Source: Hyphomicrobiales bacterium (GTDB lineage Bacteria; Pseudomonadota; Alphaproteobacteria; Rhizobiales; Methylopilaceae). From it: 64,000 nt of DNA. Shown piece after piece: positions 49,332-61,650 of this stretch. The stretch spans positions 1 through 64,000 of the forward strand of contig JALHQA010000007.1 in NCBI GenBank assembly GCA_022842205.1. Direction: 5' to 3'. The notes beneath the pieces were generated by a model, which was given only the letters and a program-made list of their open reading frames with translations, was not told the origin of the DNA and searched no databases. Positions within the stretch are counted from its first letter, which is position 1. Every line of letters begins with the position of its first letter. Both the position numbers and the translations under genes were made by a program.

Positions 49332-49466
49332 TTATTTTTCGGATGGCTTGAACCCGGGAGGCGGGCGGCGCGACCAATCGATATGCGCCGATCCCCCTCC
49401 CCGGCGCACACATCAAGGGCCGGGCGCACCCGTCATCCCCTCCGACGGCGCCCGGCCCGCTTCTTT

Positions 49467-50728
49467 TCAGACCGCGCGCTCCAGAAGCTTTCGATCGGCC
49501 TCGTGCGTGAAGGCCTTCAGCGCCCGCTCGCGCGCGATCTTGGCGTGCCGCCGCGCGGCCCTGGCGAAATTACCATCGTCATCGCCCAGGGCCTCAAGAG
49601 CCGCGAAAGCCTTCTGCAGGCGCAGCTGAACTTCGGCATTGCCCGCCGCATCGCGCGCGACGGGGGCGAAAGCGTCGTCGAGCAACTCTTCCGCCGACGG
49701 CTCGCGGACATGGATGTGCTCGTACTCCGCGCCGCCATCGAAGGCAGACCGGCAGTCGTGCCACTGGGCAAGCAGACGGAGCTGTACGGCGATGACATCC
49801 ATCGCCGTGCCCGGATCGTTGACGGCGGCCGACAGGGCCCGCTGCGCTACCTCGCACAGAACAATAAGTCCGTACCGCATGTCCTGCTCGAAGGTCCTGC
49901 GATCCCCGAGCACGAAGCTCGCCGCGATGCTGTTCTCGCCGTCCTCGTCGAGCGTACCGCGATAGCGGGCGAGCGGCCGCCCCGGATACATGAACGAGCC
50001 GGTATCGGCTTCGAGATAAAGCGTGATCTCGTGCTTGTCGGCCAGGCGGCCGAGCGCCGCCATGTCGATATACTGTACGTATCCAACACTCGGCGCGGCA
50101 ATGGCGGTCGTACCGCGCGGGAGAGCCTTGTAGGCCTTGCCTCCACGAAACGGCTGGGCGCCGCGCATCTCGATCGCGTCCCGCGTCACTTTCTCCAGCT
50201 TGCTGATTGTATTGCTGACGCGACCAAGACGCGCCAGAGAGTCGACCCAGCGGATCAGGGTCGCGACAACCGCCACCAGAACGAGGATCGTGACGCCGAA
50301 CATGATCACGCGGCCGTGCGCGCCGTAGGACTCGGTCTCCAGGGCAACGAGGCCCACCACGCTGAACAGAAAGGCGCCGATGAAGGTCGACAGCGCGTTG
50401 TGCGCGTGATTGTCCTCGGTCAGGAGCTCCGTCGCACGGGGACTGCCCGACTGCGCCGCGGCGGCCTGGGCGGCGACCATTGTTGACAAGGAAAAGGTGG
50501 TTACGGCCAGCATGCTGCTCGCCATAAGCGACAGGATGGTATCGACAGCACGGCCGCCGATCTTTACGGCGATGTCGCTTGGCACATAGGGAGCGAGGAA
50601 CGCGGCCAGAACTGCCGTCGCAACGCCCAGCACACCAAACAGCGCCGCACGCAGCCAGAGGCGGCGCACGGCCAGGCGCAGCTTGAACAGCCACGCCGTG
50701 TTGAAGAAGCCCCCGCTCGCGGGCGTGC

Positions 50729-50732
<4 letters not shown>
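49467..50732 (-). CDS. DUF2254 domain-containing membrane protein
   Basis: [35 protein letters not shown]...[18 protein letters not shown]. Confidence 0.92.
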
Positions 50733-51712
<980 letters not shown>

Positions 51713-51802
51713 CGAAACCTCCTGAAGGGCGCGTATATCCGAAGCTCTACACAAAGGCCGCGCGGGGTTTATTTCAAGTGCCGGGCGCTCCGGCGTGTGA
51801 TC

Positions 51803-52276
51803 TCAGATGCTGAAATCATAGTTCGGGGCGGCTTCCCCGAACACCCGCCGGCTCTGCGCGTCGCGGCACAGATCGTCGACCGTGATTTCCTGAAGCTTTT
51901 CGAGAAAAATCTCGGACGCCTGGTCGATGGCGGGCACCACGACATCGCGCACAAGCGCGGACGGCTCGGCGCCGCCATCTTCGGGATCGGCCTTGCTGCC
52001 GTTCATGACAGGGGCCGGCGAGGACGCGGCGCGGACAATGTCCGCCACGGTGATGCGGCGGCGCTCGCGCGCAAGTTCGTAGCCGCCGCGCGGACCGCGC
52101 ACGCCTTTCAGGATGCCCGAACGCACCAGAACCTGGAGCAGGGTTTCGAGATGGCGCGGCGGCAGCGAGTGCCGCGCGGAAAGAGCCTTGGCGGCGATCG
52201 GAGCCGGCCGCGCGTGATAGGCGATGTCGACCACGGCGGCGATCGCAAGCAGACTGCGACGCGGAAGCAGATTCAT
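51803..52276 (-). CDS. Rrf2-family transcriptional regulator without the Fe-S cysteine triad (CymR-like)
   Basis: RHSLPPRHLETLLQVLVRSGILKGVRGPRGGYELARERRRITVADIV; single Cys only (DDLCRD). Confidence 0.92.
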   Translation of the reverse strand: MNLLPRRSLLAIAAVVDIAYHARPAPIAAKALSARHSLPPRHLETLLQVLVRSGILKGVRGPRGGYELARERRRITVADIVRAASSPAPVMNGSKADPEDGGAEPSALVRDVVVPAIDQASEIFLEKLQEITVDDLCRDAQSRRVFGEAAPNYDFSI

Positions 52277-52281
52277 ACCCT

Positions 52282-52752
52282 TCAGCCCTTCTTCCCCCCG
52301 GTGCCGGTCGATCCGAAGCCGCCCGCACCGCGTATTGTTTCGTTTATTACGTGGGTCTCGACAAGATCGGCCGTGACGACCGGCGCGACGACGAATTGAG
52401 CGACGCGCATACCCCGCGTGACCGTGAAATTTTCCCCGCCGAGATTGACGAGCAGAACCTGGACTTCCCCCCGATAGTCCGAGTCGACCGTTCCCGGAGC
52501 ATTTGCAACCGTGACGCCATGCCGGAGAGCAAGCCCCGAACGTGGCCGCACCTGGCCCTCATATCCCTCTGGCAACTGGAAAATCAGCCCCGTGGGAACA
52601 AGCTTCCGCGCGCCCGGACTTAACTCCAAACCGGAGCCTTCTTCAACCGCCGCGATCAAATCCATGCCTGCGGCGCCCGCCGTCGCATAGGCCGGAAGCG
52701 GCAGGCCGAGGCCATGCGGCAGCCGGGTGACGGCAACCTTAATACGAGTCAT
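52282..52752 (-). CDS. dut: dUTP diphosphatase
   Basis: [16 protein letters not shown]...[27 protein letters not shown]...[10 protein letters not shown]. Confidence 0.98.
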   Translation of the reverse strand: MTRIKVAVTRLPHGLGLPLPAYATAGAAGMDLIAAVEEGSGLELSPGARKLVPTGLIFQLPEGYEGQVRPRSGLALRHGVTVANAPGTVDSDYRGEVQVLLVNLGGENFTVTRGMRVAQFVVAPVVTADLVETHVINETIRGAGGFGSTGTGGKKG

Positions 52753-53966
52753 CCCAGTAGCTCCGCGAACCGCGCGATCAGTTTCTCGGCAACGTCCGAC
52801 TTGCTCATCGTCGGCCAGGTCTCGACCCCTGCGGCCGACACAAGATGGACGGTGTTGGACACCCCGCCCATGACACCGCTCGCGGGCGAGACGTCGTTGG
52901 CGACGATCAGGTCGCAGCGCTTGCGCTTGAGCTTCTTTCTGGCATGCGCGACGACATCGTCGGTTTCGGCGGCAAAGCCGACGACGAGAGCCGGCCTGTT
53001 GTCGTCGAGCGTGGCGACGGTGGCCAGGATGTCCGGGTTCTCGACGAGGTCGAGTTTCGGCGGTCCGGACTTCCCTTTCTTGACCTTGGAATTCTTCGCG
53101 CGCTTGACGCGCCAGTCGGCGACGGCGGCGGCAAACACCGCAATATCGGCCGGCAGCGCCAGCCCGACCGCATGCAGCATTTCCTCTGCGGTCTCGACCT
53201 TCACGACTTTCACGCCCGCCGGATCGGGCAGCGCGACCGGCCCGGAAACAAGAGTGACATCGGCGCCGGCGCGCGCCGCGGCGGCGGCAATCGCATGGCC
53301 CTGGCGGCCGGATGAGCGGTTGGCGAGGACACGCACCGGATCGATCGGCTCATGCGTCGGGCCGGACGTCACGATCACGCGGCGTCCTGTCAATACGCCG
53401 CCGGCTCCGGTTGCGCCGAGCAGCGTTGCGGCGGCATCGGCGATCTCGATCGGCTCGGCCATGCGGCCGAGCCCGCTTTCGCCGCGCTCGGCCATCGCGC
53501 CTGTATTCGGACCGACAAAGCGGATGCCGTCCTGGCGCAACCGGTCGGCATTGCGCCGCGTCGCGGCATGGTCCCACATCCGCGGGTTCATGGCCGGCGC
53601 CACGAGAACGGGCTTGTCGGTTGCGAGCAGCGCCGTCGATGCCAGGTCATTTGCGAGGCCATTGGCCATTTTCGCCAGAAGATCGGCGGTTGCCGGCGCC
53701 ACGATGATGAGGTCAGTGTCGCGGGCAAGGCGGATATGGCCGACATCCTGCTCGTCGGCGAGATCAAACAGGCTGGTGAAGACCCGCTCGCCGGAGATGG
53801 CGCCGACCGCAAGCGGCGTCACGAACTGCGCCCCGGCCTCGGTCAGGATGGCGCGGACCATCGCGCCCCGTTCCTTCAGCCGGCGGATCAGGTCGAGGCT
53901 TTTATAGGCCGCGATCCCGCCCCCGATCACAAGAAGAATGCGCTTGTTTTGCAATAGCTTACTCAT
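52749..53966 (-). CDS. coaBC: Bifunctional phosphopantothenoylcysteine decarboxylase/phosphopantothenate--cysteine ligase
   Basis: [27 protein letters not shown]...PAMNPRMW...[14 protein letters not shown]. Confidence 0.97.
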   Translation of the reverse strand: MSKLLQNKRILLVIGGGIAAYKSLDLIRRLKERGAMVRAILTEAGAQFVTPLAVGAISGERVFTSLFDLADEQDVGHIRLARDTDLIIVAPATADLLAKMANGLANDLASTALLATDKPVLVAPAMNPRMWDHAATRRNADRLRQDGIRFVGPNTGAMAERGESGLGRMAEPIEIADAAATLLGATGAGGVLTGRRVIVTSGPTHEPIDPVRVLANRSSGRQGHAIAAAAARAGADVTLVSGPVALPDPAGVKVVKVETAEEMLHAVGLALPADIAVFAAAVADWRVKRAKNSKVKKGKSGPPKLDLVENPDILATVATLDDNRPALVVGFAAETDDVVAHARKKLKRKRCDLIVANDVSPASGVMGGVSNTVHLVSAAGVETWPTMSKSDVAEKLIARFAELLG

Positions 53967-54001
53967 AGCACACAGGGGTCGTGCCGATCCCGGGCTTTTC
54001 C

Positions 54002-55570
54002 CTATCCCAGAACGATGAATAAAGCGAGAAGTCCGGCAATGACCCAAAGCGCGAGATGCCCCCAGCGGGCACGCCGCGCCTCGGCGCGGCCGATGTCGCG
54101 GACGCTTTCGGGCGCGAGCGGAAAGCCCCGTACCGTCATCTCCTCAAGACTGCGGGCGAGATACTGCGTCCGCGCCATCAGATCGGGCACATCGGCCAGC
54201 GCGCGTCCGAGCCGGAGCGCGCCATCCGCCACGTCCTCGATCTTGCCGACCGGGCCGAGATAGCGGGTGATCCATTCGCGGACGACGGGTTCGGCCGCGG
54301 TCCACATATCGAGCCTCGGATCGAGCGAGCGCGCCACGCCTTCGACGACGACCATCGTCTTCTGCAGCATGATGAGTTCGGGCCGGGTCTCCATGTGGAA
54401 GATCTCGGTGATCTCGAACAGCTGGGTGAGAAGCCGCGCCATCGAGACGTCCTGGGCGAGGCGGCCGTGGGTCGGCTCTCCGACCGAGCGCAGGGCGCGC
54501 GCGAACTCCGCGACGCTCTGGTCCGGCGGCACATAGCCGGCGTCGAAATGCACCTGGGCGACGCGAAGATAGTCGCGCTCGATGAAGCCGTAGAGCATTT
54601 CGGCGAGGAAGCGCCGCTCTTTCGGCCCAAGCCGTCCCGTGATGCCGAGATCGACGGCGACGATGTTGCCGGCGGCATCCACGAACAGATTGCCGGGATG
54701 CATGTCGGCATGGAAGAAGCCGTCGCGCATGGCATGGCGCAGAAAACTCTGGATCAAAAGACGCCCGAGCGCCGGAAGATCGTGACCCGCGGCGCGCAGG
54801 GCCGCGTGGTCGGACAGTTTCACGCCCTCAACCCATTCAAGCGTCAATACATCCTTCGCCGTCCGCGCCCAGTCGACGGACGGCACGCGGAAGCCGGGAT
54901 CGTCCTTGGTGTTCTCGCCCATTTCCGACAGGGCGGCGGCTTCAAGCCGAAGATCCATTTCCAGCGCGACCGAGCGCGCCAGCGTATCCACCACCGCGAC
55001 CGGACGCAGGCGCCGCGCCGGCGGATTGAAGCGTTCGATCAGGCGGGCGATGGAATAAAAATTCGCAAGGTCGCGCCGGAACTTCCGTATCACTCCGGGC
55101 CGCAGCACCTTCACCGCGGCATCGCGCGCCGCAGGTCCGGCGGCGACCTTGGCCTTGTGGACCTGCGCGATCGAGGCGGCGGCAACCGCCGGACCGAATT
55201 CGACAAAGCTCTCCGCCACCGGTTTGCCGAGGGCGGCCGCGACCATCTCCTCGGCGTCGGCCTGCGGGAAAGGCGGCACGCGGTCCTGCAGGTTTTCGAG
55301 ATCGGCTGCGATCTTCGTACCGACAACGTCGGGCCGTGTCGCGAGGAACTGGCCGAGCTTCACATAGGACGGCCCGAGGCGCGCCAGGGCGGCCGACAGC
55401 GGGGCGGTGTTCCGCGAGGGTCCGCGCCGTTCGATCAGACGCAGCGCGCGCAGCGTGCCGCGCACCGGCGCGGGGAACGCATCGAGATCGACCGCGCCGA
55501 AAACGCCTTCGCGGGCGAAGACGTATCCTGTCCGTACAACACGGCCGAGCTGGGCGAGATTGGCGAACAC
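54002..55570 (-). CDS. ubiB: Ubiquinone biosynthesis protein UbiB (ABC1/ADCK-type kinase-like)
   Basis: [20 protein letters not shown]...[30 protein letters not shown]. Confidence 0.97.
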   Translation of the reverse strand: MFANLAQLGRVVRTGYVFAREGVFGAVDLDAFPAPVRGTLRALRLIERRGPSRNTAPLSAALARLGPSYVKLGQFLATRPDVVGTKIAADLENLQDRVPPFPQADAEEMVAAALGKPVAESFVEFGPAVAAASIAQVHKAKVAAGPAARDAAVKVLRPGVIRKFRRDLANFYSIARLIERFNPPARRLRPVAVVDTLARSVALEMDLRLEAAALSEMGENTKDDPGFRVPSVDWARTAKDVLTLEWVEGVKLSDHAALRAAGHDLPALGRLLIQSFLRHAMRDGFFHADMHPGNLFVDAAGNIVAVDLGITGRLGPKERRFLAEMLYGFIERDYLRVAQVHFDAGYVPPDQSVAEFARALRSVGEPTHGRLAQDVSMARLLTQLFEITEIFHMETRPELIMLQKTMVVVEGVARSLDPRLDMWTAAEPVVREWITRYLGPVGKIEDVADGALRLGRALADVPDLMARTQYLARSLEEMTVRGFPLAPESVRDIGRAEARRARWGHLALWVIAGLLALFIVLG

Positions 55571-55579
55571 GGCGGCGCC

Positions 55580-56362
55580 CTAGAGCCGCCAGCCGGAATG
55601 CAGCGCGGCGATGCCGCCGGTGTAGGGCGTATGGCTGACGCGGCCGAAACCGGCATCTCCCATCATCATCGCAAGCTGTTCCGGCGGCGGGAATTTCCGG
55701 ATCGATTCCACGAGATAGCGATAGGCATCCGCATCGCCCGTCACCACCCGCCCGATCTCCGGGATCAGGTTGAACGAATAAAGATCATACGCCTTGTCCA
55801 GCAACGCGGCGTCGACCGTCGAGAATTCGAGGCAGAGAAAATGTCCGCCCGGCTTCAGGACGCGGCGGAATTCGGCCAGCGCACGGTCCATCCGCGGCAC
55901 ATTGCGCAGGCCAAAAGCAATGGTCACGGCATCGAACTCGCCATCGCCGAAAGGCAGTTCCTCGGCATTCGCCTCTGCAATAATGACGCGCCCCGCAAAG
56001 CCCGCGGCGTCGACGCGCTCGCGACCGACCTCGAGCATGTTCGGATTGATATCGGACAGCGTGACCTGCACGCCCGGCCCGCCGCGCTTCAGAACGCGCA
56101 GCGAAATGTCGCCGGTGCCGCCCGCGACATCGAGCAGACGGAAGGCACGTCCGCCGCGCGGCAGGGAGAGAGCTGTCACCATCGCGGACTTCCACGCCCG
56201 GTGCAGGCCGCCGGACATCAGATCGTTCATGAGGTCATAGCGCGCGGCGACATCGCGGAAGACGCGGTCCACCCGGCCCTGCTTTTCCTGCAGGGGCACG
56301 TCCTCGAAGCCGAAATGCGTGGTATCAGGCGCGCTTGCGCTCTCAGTCATGGTCTCGCTCAT
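55580..56362 (-). CDS. ubiE: Demethylmenaquinone/2-methoxy-6-polyprenyl-1,4-benzoquinol methyltransferase UbiE
   Basis: [56 protein letters not shown]. Confidence 0.97.
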   Translation of the reverse strand: MSETMTESASAPDTTHFGFEDVPLQEKQGRVDRVFRDVAARYDLMNDLMSGGLHRAWKSAMVTALSLPRGGRAFRLLDVAGGTGDISLRVLKRGGPGVQVTLSDINPNMLEVGRERVDAAGFAGRVIIAEANAEELPFGDGEFDAVTIAFGLRNVPRMDRALAEFRRVLKPGGHFLCLEFSTVDAALLDKAYDLYSFNLIPEIGRVVTGDADAYRYLVESIRKFPPPEQLAMMMGDAGFGRVSHTPYTGGIAALHSGWRL

Positions 56363-56428
56363 CGATGCGCGGCGAACCTATATTATGGCAACTTCCTTAG
56401 CCAGTTACCCTGCCCGACAGACTTAACC

Positions 56429-57280
56429 ATGCCCGAGCTGCCCGAAGTCGAGACCGTCCGCCGCGGACTTACCCCTGCCCTCGAGGGGCGCAGGCTGGTC
56501 ACGGTCGAGGCCCGGCGCAAGGATCTGCGTTTTCCGTTTCCGGACCGCTTTGCCGACCGGCTGACCGGACGAACAGTCACCGCGCTTGGCCGCCGGGCCA
56601 AATATCTCCTCCTCGATCTCGACGATGGCCAGGTGCTGATCGCCCATCTTGGGATGTCAGGCTCTTTCCGGGTCGAGGGCGATGTGCCGGGCAGCTTCCA
56701 TCACGAACGCTCGCGGCTTGCCGCGCACGACCATGTCGTCTTCACCACCGACCGCGGCGTGCGTGTCATCTATAATGACCCGCGTCGCTTCGGCTTCATG
56801 CTGCTGAGCGACCGCGGCGAGCTTGGCGCCCATCCCCTGATAAGCCCGCTCGGGATAGAGCCGCTCGGCAACGAGCTCAGCGCCGCGTTCCTGCTGGAAG
56901 CGTTGAAAAAACGGACGACCTCGCTGAAGGCGGCCCTCCTGGACCAGAAGATCATCGCCGGCCTCGGCAATATCTATGTCTGCGAGGCGCTGCACCGCGC
57001 GGGCCTGTCGCCGCGCCGCTCGGCGAAAAACATGGCGCCGGCCCGGGCGGCTCCGCTGGCCGAAGCCATCCGGGCCGTCCTGCTGGAGGCGGTGGAGGCG
57101 GGCGGCTCCTCGCTGCGCGATCACGCCCGCACCGATGGCGAACTCGGCTATTTCCAGCATTCCTTTCGCGTCTACGACCGCGCGGGGCAGCCCTGCGTGA
57201 AGCGAGGCTGCAAAGGCAGCGTCCGCCGCATCGTCCAGAACGGCCGCTCGACCTTTTATTGCCCGGCCTGCCAGAGATAG
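56429..57280 (+). CDS. mutM: Formamidopyrimidine-DNA glycosylase
   Basis: [15 protein letters not shown]2TH; zinc finger [28 protein letters not shown]; internal to the long 54056-57280 ORF. Confidence 0.97.
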   Translation: MPELPEVETVRRGLTPALEGRRLVTVEARRKDLRFPFPDRFADRLTGRTVTALGRRAKYLLLDLDDGQVLIAHLGMSGSFRVEGDVPGSFHHERSRLAAHDHVVFTTDRGVRVIYNDPRRFGFMLLSDRGELGAHPLISPLGIEPLGNELSAAFLLEALKKRTTSLKAALLDQKIIAGLGNIYVCEALHRAGLSPRRSAKNMAPARAAPLAEAIRAVLLEAVEAGGSSLRDHARTDGELGYFQHSFRVYDRAGQPCVKRGCKGSVRRIVQNGRSTFYCPACQR

Positions 57281-57434
57281 GCCTGTTAGAGATAAGCCGG
57301 ATAAGAGAGGCCTGTCTGTCGTTGACCTTGCCCGGCGATCGGACTATGAACACCGCCAAAGCGGCGGGTCATTCCCGCCGCCCTTTTGATTTTACGCCCC
57401 GCTGCTGAGCGGCGCGAACCCAAGGAAGATACTG

Positions 57435-57698
57435 ATGGCCAATACGAAGTCGGCCAAGAAGGCCGCGCGCAAGATTGCGCGCAAGACCACGATCAACAAG
57501 AGCCGCCGCACCCGCGTCCGCTCCCAGATCCGCAAGGTCGAGGACGCACTGGCCGCGGGCGACGCCAAGGCAGCCGCCGAGGCGCTGCGTGGCGCACAGC
57601 CCGAACTGATGCGGGCGGCCCAGAAGGGCATCCTTCACAAGAACACCGCGTCGCGGAAAGTTTCACGTCTCGCTGCACGGGTGAAGGCGCTCGGCTGA
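57435..57698 (+). CDS. rpsT: 30S ribosomal protein S20
   Basis: [39 protein letters not shown]. Confidence 0.98.
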   Translation: MANTKSAKKAARKIARKTTINKSRRTRVRSQIRKVEDALAAGDAKAAAEALRGAQPELMRAAQKGILHKNTASRKVSRLAARVKALG

Positions 57699-57720
57699 AC
57701 CCCGAATTCAGAAAAGTTCA

Positions 57721-57749
57721 AAAAGCCCGGCCCAGAGCCGGGCTTTTTT
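57721..57749 (+). terminator. Rho-independent terminator after rpsT
   Basis: AAAAGCCCGGC-CCAGA-GCCGGGCTTTTTTG. Confidence 0.88.
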
Positions 57750-58417
57750 GTGTCCGAATTCCGGCGGGTGTCCATCGACCGCGCGCCGGAGGGGCCGTGG
57801 CAGCGGCGTCACAGCGCCGTTGTTAAAGCGTCACACCGACCCGGTTTCGGCCGGTACCCTCTTGATTTCCGCAATCGCCTGAATCCGCAGGGACTGCCGC
57901 CAAACGGCGCTCGCCCGCGCACAAATTTTGTCTATAAATCAAATTCTTAGGCGGGATACGGCGGGGCCGGGTAGCGGCAGGGCTCGGTCAATATCCGGCG
58001 GTTAATATATTTTTAACCCGAAGCGACATGAAAGCCACGGCCGGGCCGAGGCGGCTGAATCGCAAGAGGATCAGGGCTTTGCCACAATTCATTTGTGGCG
58101 GACCGTCCGTACGAGGCGGGTTGGACTCGTTTCGAGGGGTGTTTTTTTTATTGCCGCCCGAAACAAGGCGTGGCTATGTTTTCTTCGTCAGCGGGCGGCG
58201 CCCAAAGACCTCTAGAAATTGTGACAGAGTTATAGCCCATGATTTCATGGGATGGGGAGTTTTTGTCTGCATCCGGCGGCTTGGGGCGCTTCCGGCTAGT
58301 TCAACGAAGAAGCTTTGGGTGCGTGCTGTACTTCTTCGAACCCCGTGTCGCGTAGAACAACATCAAGATGACAATGGGGATGCGCTCCGAATACTTCGGG
58401 GTGCATAGGGTAATTCT
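57750..58417. other. Candidate chromosomal replication origin region (oriC)
   Basis: About 670 bp of apparently noncoding DNA, locally AT-rich, between rpsT and rhodanese-dnaA-dnaN-recF-gyrB; contains a CtrA box, T8 tract and DnaA-box-like palindrome GCCACAA-ttcat-TTGTGGC (58081-58099). Confidence 0.5.
58002..58017 (+). promoter_or_regulatory. Perfect CtrA box within the candidate origin
   Basis: TTAATATATTTTTAAC = TTAA-N7-TTAAC, embedded in palindrome GGTTAA-TATATTT-TTAACC (58000-58018). Confidence 0.6.
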
Positions 58418-58864
58418 ATGACTCTGCAATCGCAGGCTGGGTATGCGGGAGATGTTGATCCTCTCACCGCCTATAATGACCTTGCCAGCACGAGCTCTGC
58501 TCAGCTGATCGACGTTCGCACCCGTGCGGAATGGAGCTTTGTCGGTGTTCCCGACCTTGGCGCCATTGGCAAGGAGCCGATCCTGATCGAGTGGCAGAGC
58601 TGGCCGCATATGCAGGTCGCAGGCGATTTCCTCGACAGGCTCAAGGCGGAACTCGCCGCGCGCAATGTCCCCCAGGATGCCCCCCTCTATTTCCTGTGCC
58701 GGTCGGGTGTCCGCAGCGCTGCTGCGGCGACCTGCGCGTCGGCCGAGGGATTTGGCAAAAGTTTCAACGTCGCCGGCGGCTTTGAAGGCCCGCCCGATGC
58801 GGGCCGCCATCGCGGACGCACGGCCGGCTGGAAGGCCAGTGACCTGCCCTGGATACAGACTTGA
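58418..58864 (+). CDS. Rhodanese-like domain protein
   Basis: [20 protein letters not shown]...[23 protein letters not shown]...[11 protein letters not shown]; active-site loop CRSGVRS. Confidence 0.93.
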   Translation: MTLQSQAGYAGDVDPLTAYNDLASTSSAQLIDVRTRAEWSFVGVPDLGAIGKEPILIEWQSWPHMQVAGDFLDRLKAELAARNVPQDAPLYFLCRSGVRSAAAATCASAEGFGKSFNVAGGFEGPPDAGRHRGRTAGWKASDLPWIQT

Positions 58865-58878
58865 GAAGCACAACGGAC

Positions 58879-60411
58879 ATGACCGACGACATTTTCTTCG
58901 ATCCATCGGCCCGCAACCGGGCCGATGACACCTACGACACCACAAGCACCCGCCTTCAGGAGACAGAAATGTCCGCGCCTGCTTTATCACCTTCCAGCGG
59001 CGACTACGGTGCGGCCTGGCAACGGACTCAACGGCGTCTGCGCGCGGAACTTGGCGAGGACATCTATCTGTCCTGGTTCGCCCGCATCGAGCTGGAGTCG
59101 GTCGACAAGTCCGGGCTCGCGCATCTGTCGGTTCCGACACGCTTCCTCAGGAGCTGGATCCAGTCGCATTACGCCGACCGGATTCTGCGCGCCTTCCAGG
59201 CAGAGGATGCCGACATCCAGCGCATCGAACTTTCGCTCCGCACGGCCGGCGGCCGTCCGGCATCGGCCCGTCCCGTGGCAGCCGCTTCAGGCGTTGCCGT
59301 AAAATCCGGCGCCGCGCCGGCAGCCGCGCTTGGCGCAACGACTGAAGCGCAGCCGGCGGGCGGCAGCCTTGTCGGATCTCCGCTCGACCGCCGGATGGGT
59401 TTCGACTCGTTCCTGGTCGGCCGCTCGAACGCCCTCGCCCATGCTGCGGCGCAGGAAGTGGCGAAGGCCCGCCCCGGCGAGCCGATCCGCTATAATCCGC
59501 TTTACGTTCACGCGGCTGTCGGCCTCGGCAAGACGCATCTCCTTCATGCGATCGCCGGTCAGGCGGAAGCGGGCGGGCGCCGCGTGCTCTATCTCACCGC
59601 CGAACGATTTATGTTCGGCTTCGTCAATGCGCTGCGGGCGCAGACCGCGCTCGCCTTCAAGGAAACGCTGCGCGGCATCGACATGCTCGTCATCGACGAT
59701 GTGCAGTTCCTGCAGGGCAAGACGGTCTCCGCCGAGTTCGGCCATACGCTGAACGCGCTGATCGATGCCGGCCGCCAGGTCGTCGTCGCCGCCGACCGTC
59801 CGCCGGCGGAACTGGAAAGCCTCGACGACCGCCTGCGCTCGCGCCTTGCCGGCGGCCTTGCCGTCGAGATGGCGTCGCTCGACGAGGATCTCAGGCTGTC
59901 GATCCTGAAGGGCCGCGTCGCCGCCGCGCACGAGAGCAATCCGGGCTTCGACGTGCCGCCTTCTGTTCTCTCCTATGTCGCGCGCACGGTGACGGCCAAT
60001 GGCCGCGATCTCGATGGCGCGGTGAACCGGCTTCTTGCTCACAACACCCTTACGGGAGCGGCAGTGACGCTCGAGATGGCCGAAGAGGCCCTGCGCGATC
60101 TCGTCCGCAACCGCGAGCCGAAGCGCGTCAAGATCGAGGACATCCAGCGCATCGTCGCGCGCCATTACAACGTCTCGCGCGCCGACATTCTCTCCGCGCG
60201 CCGTACGGCGACCGTGGTGCGTCCTCGCCAGATCGCGATGTATCTCTCGAAGGTGCTGACGCTGCGCTCGCTGCCGGAAATCGGCCGGCGTTTCGGCGGC
60301 CGGGACCACACGACGGTGCTGCATGCGGTGCGCAAGATTGATGGCCTGCTTCACACCGACACCGCGCTCAGCGAGGATGTCGACCTTCTGAAACGGATGC
60401 TGTCCGAATAG
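58879..60411 (+). CDS. dnaA: Chromosomal replication initiator protein DnaA
   Basis: [23 protein letters not shown] Walker A; C-terminal [19 protein letters not shown]; start at ATG 58879 preferred to the upstream TTG. Confidence 0.97.
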   Translation: MTDDIFFDPSARNRADDTYDTTSTRLQETEMSAPALSPSSGDYGAAWQRTQRRLRAELGEDIYLSWFARIELESVDKSGLAHLSVPTRFLRSWIQSHYADRILRAFQAEDADIQRIELSLRTAGGRPASARPVAAASGVAVKSGAAPAAALGATTEAQPAGGSLVGSPLDRRMGFDSFLVGRSNALAHAAAQEVAKARPGEPIRYNPLYVHAAVGLGKTHLLHAIAGQAEAGGRRVLYLTAERFMFGFVNALRAQTALAFKETLRGIDMLVIDDVQFLQGKTVSAEFGHTLNALIDAGRQVVVAADRPPAELESLDDRLRSRLAGGLAVEMASLDEDLRLSILKGRVAAAHESNPGFDVPPSVLSYVARTVTANGRDLDGAVNRLLAHNTLTGAAVTLEMAEEALRDLVRNREPKRVKIEDIQRIVARHYNVSRADILSARRTATVVRPRQIAMYLSKVLTLRSLPEIGRRFGGRDHTTVLHAVRKIDGLLHTDTALSEDVDLLKRMLSE

Positions 60412-60531
60412 GATGAAACGCTTGCGAAATGGCCGGGGAGGGGCCAATCTCCCCGGCCCGGCGCTTTCGGGCGCCTCGGGCGGCTAGGCCCCGCGGCCTC
60501 CGGCCGCCTTCCACGGAATGGAATATCGAAA

Positions 60532-61650
60532 ATGAAAGTGACCCTTGAACGGGCCGCGCTGCTCAAATCCCTCGGGCATGTCCATCGCGTCGTGGAGCGC
60601 CGGACGACCATCCCGATCCTGTCCAACGTCCTGGTGCGCGCGGAAAGCGGCGGGCTTCGGCTGCAGGCGACCGATCTCGACCTTGAAGTCGTCGAGACCG
60701 CGCCGGCCGATATCGGCACCGCCGGCTCGACCACGGTTCCCGCCCATACATTTTACGACATCGTCCGCAAACTGCCTGACGGCGCCCAGATCGCGCTCGA
60801 GCAGGCGGGCGATTCCGGCACGCTGACGATCCGTTCGGGCCGTTCGCGCTTTTCGCTGCAGACGCTCGCGGAATCGGACTTTCCGGATCTTGCCGCCGGC
60901 GAACTCCCGGTGAAGTTCGACCTCACGGCCGCCGATCTGAAGCGCCTGATCGACAAGACCCAGTTCGCGATCTCGACCGAGGAGACGCGCTACTATCTCA
61001 ACGGCATCTATCTGCATGCGATCGAGGTCGATGGCGTACCGATGTTGCGCGCGGTCGCGACCGATGGACACCGGCTTGCGCGCGTGGAGCTGCCCTGTCC
61101 GAAGGGCGCCGCACAGATGCCGGGCATCATCGTGCCGCGCAAAACCGTGTCGGAAGTCCAGCGTCTCGTGGAATCGCCGGATGGCTCGGTCACCATCGAG
61201 CTGTCGCCGACCAAGATCCGGTTCACGCTCGGCGACGTCGTCCTGACATCGAAGCTGATCGACGGCACCTTCCCGGACTATGCGCGCGTCATCCCGCAAG
61301 GCAATGACAAGTCGCTGACCGTCGACAAGGTCGAGTTCAAGGCTGCCGTGGATCGCGTGTCGACGATCTCGTCCGAACGCGGCCGCGCGGTAAAACTGGC
61401 GCTCAGCGACGGCAAGCTGACCCTGTCCGTCAGCAACCCGGATTCGGGCTCGGCGACCGAGGAGATCGAGGTCGACTACGGCTCGGAGCCGCTCGATATC
61501 GGTTTCAACTCGCGCTATCTGCTCGACATAACCGATCAGATCGACACCGACACCGCCTTGCTCAAGCTTGCCGATCCGGGCTCGCCGACCGTGATCCAGG
61601 ACAAGGAAGGCTCTTCGGCCTTGTACGTCCTGATGCCGATGCGAGTTTAA
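60532..61650 (+). CDS. dnaN: DNA polymerase III beta sliding clamp
   Basis: MKVTLERAALLKSLGHVHRVVERRTTIPILSNVLV; C-terminal ALYVLMPMRV. Confidence 0.98.
   Translation: MKVTLERAALLKSLGHVHRVVERRTTIPILSNVLVRAESGGLRLQATDLDLEVVETAPADIGTAGSTTVPAHTFYDIVRKLPDGAQIALEQAGDSGTLTIRSGRSRFSLQTLAESDFPDLAAGELPVKFDLTAADLKRLIDKTQFAISTEETRYYLNGIYLHAIEVDGVPMLRAVATDGHRLARVELPCPKGAAQMPGIIVPRKTVSEVQRLVESPDGSVTIELSPTKIRFTLGDVVLTSKLIDGTFPDYARVIPQGNDKSLTVDKVEFKAAVDRVSTISSERGRAVKLALSDGKLTLSVSNPDSGSATEEIEVDYGSEPLDIGFNSRYLLDITDQIDTDTALLKLADPGSPTVIQDKEGSSALYVLMPMRV

Noticed and set aside
54056-56428. First part of the 1074-aa plus-strand ORF
   Set aside because: Antisense to ubiB and ubiE; only the C-terminal 284 codons (mutM, from 56429) are real.
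58028-58408. 126-aa ORF inside the candidate oriC
   Set aside because: No recognisable family, no clear ribosome-binding site, and overlaps palindromic noncoding signals.
57700-58430. GANTC enrichment in the dnaA upstream region
   Set aside because: Four sites in about 730 bp is close to chance expectation, unlike the gyrB cluster.
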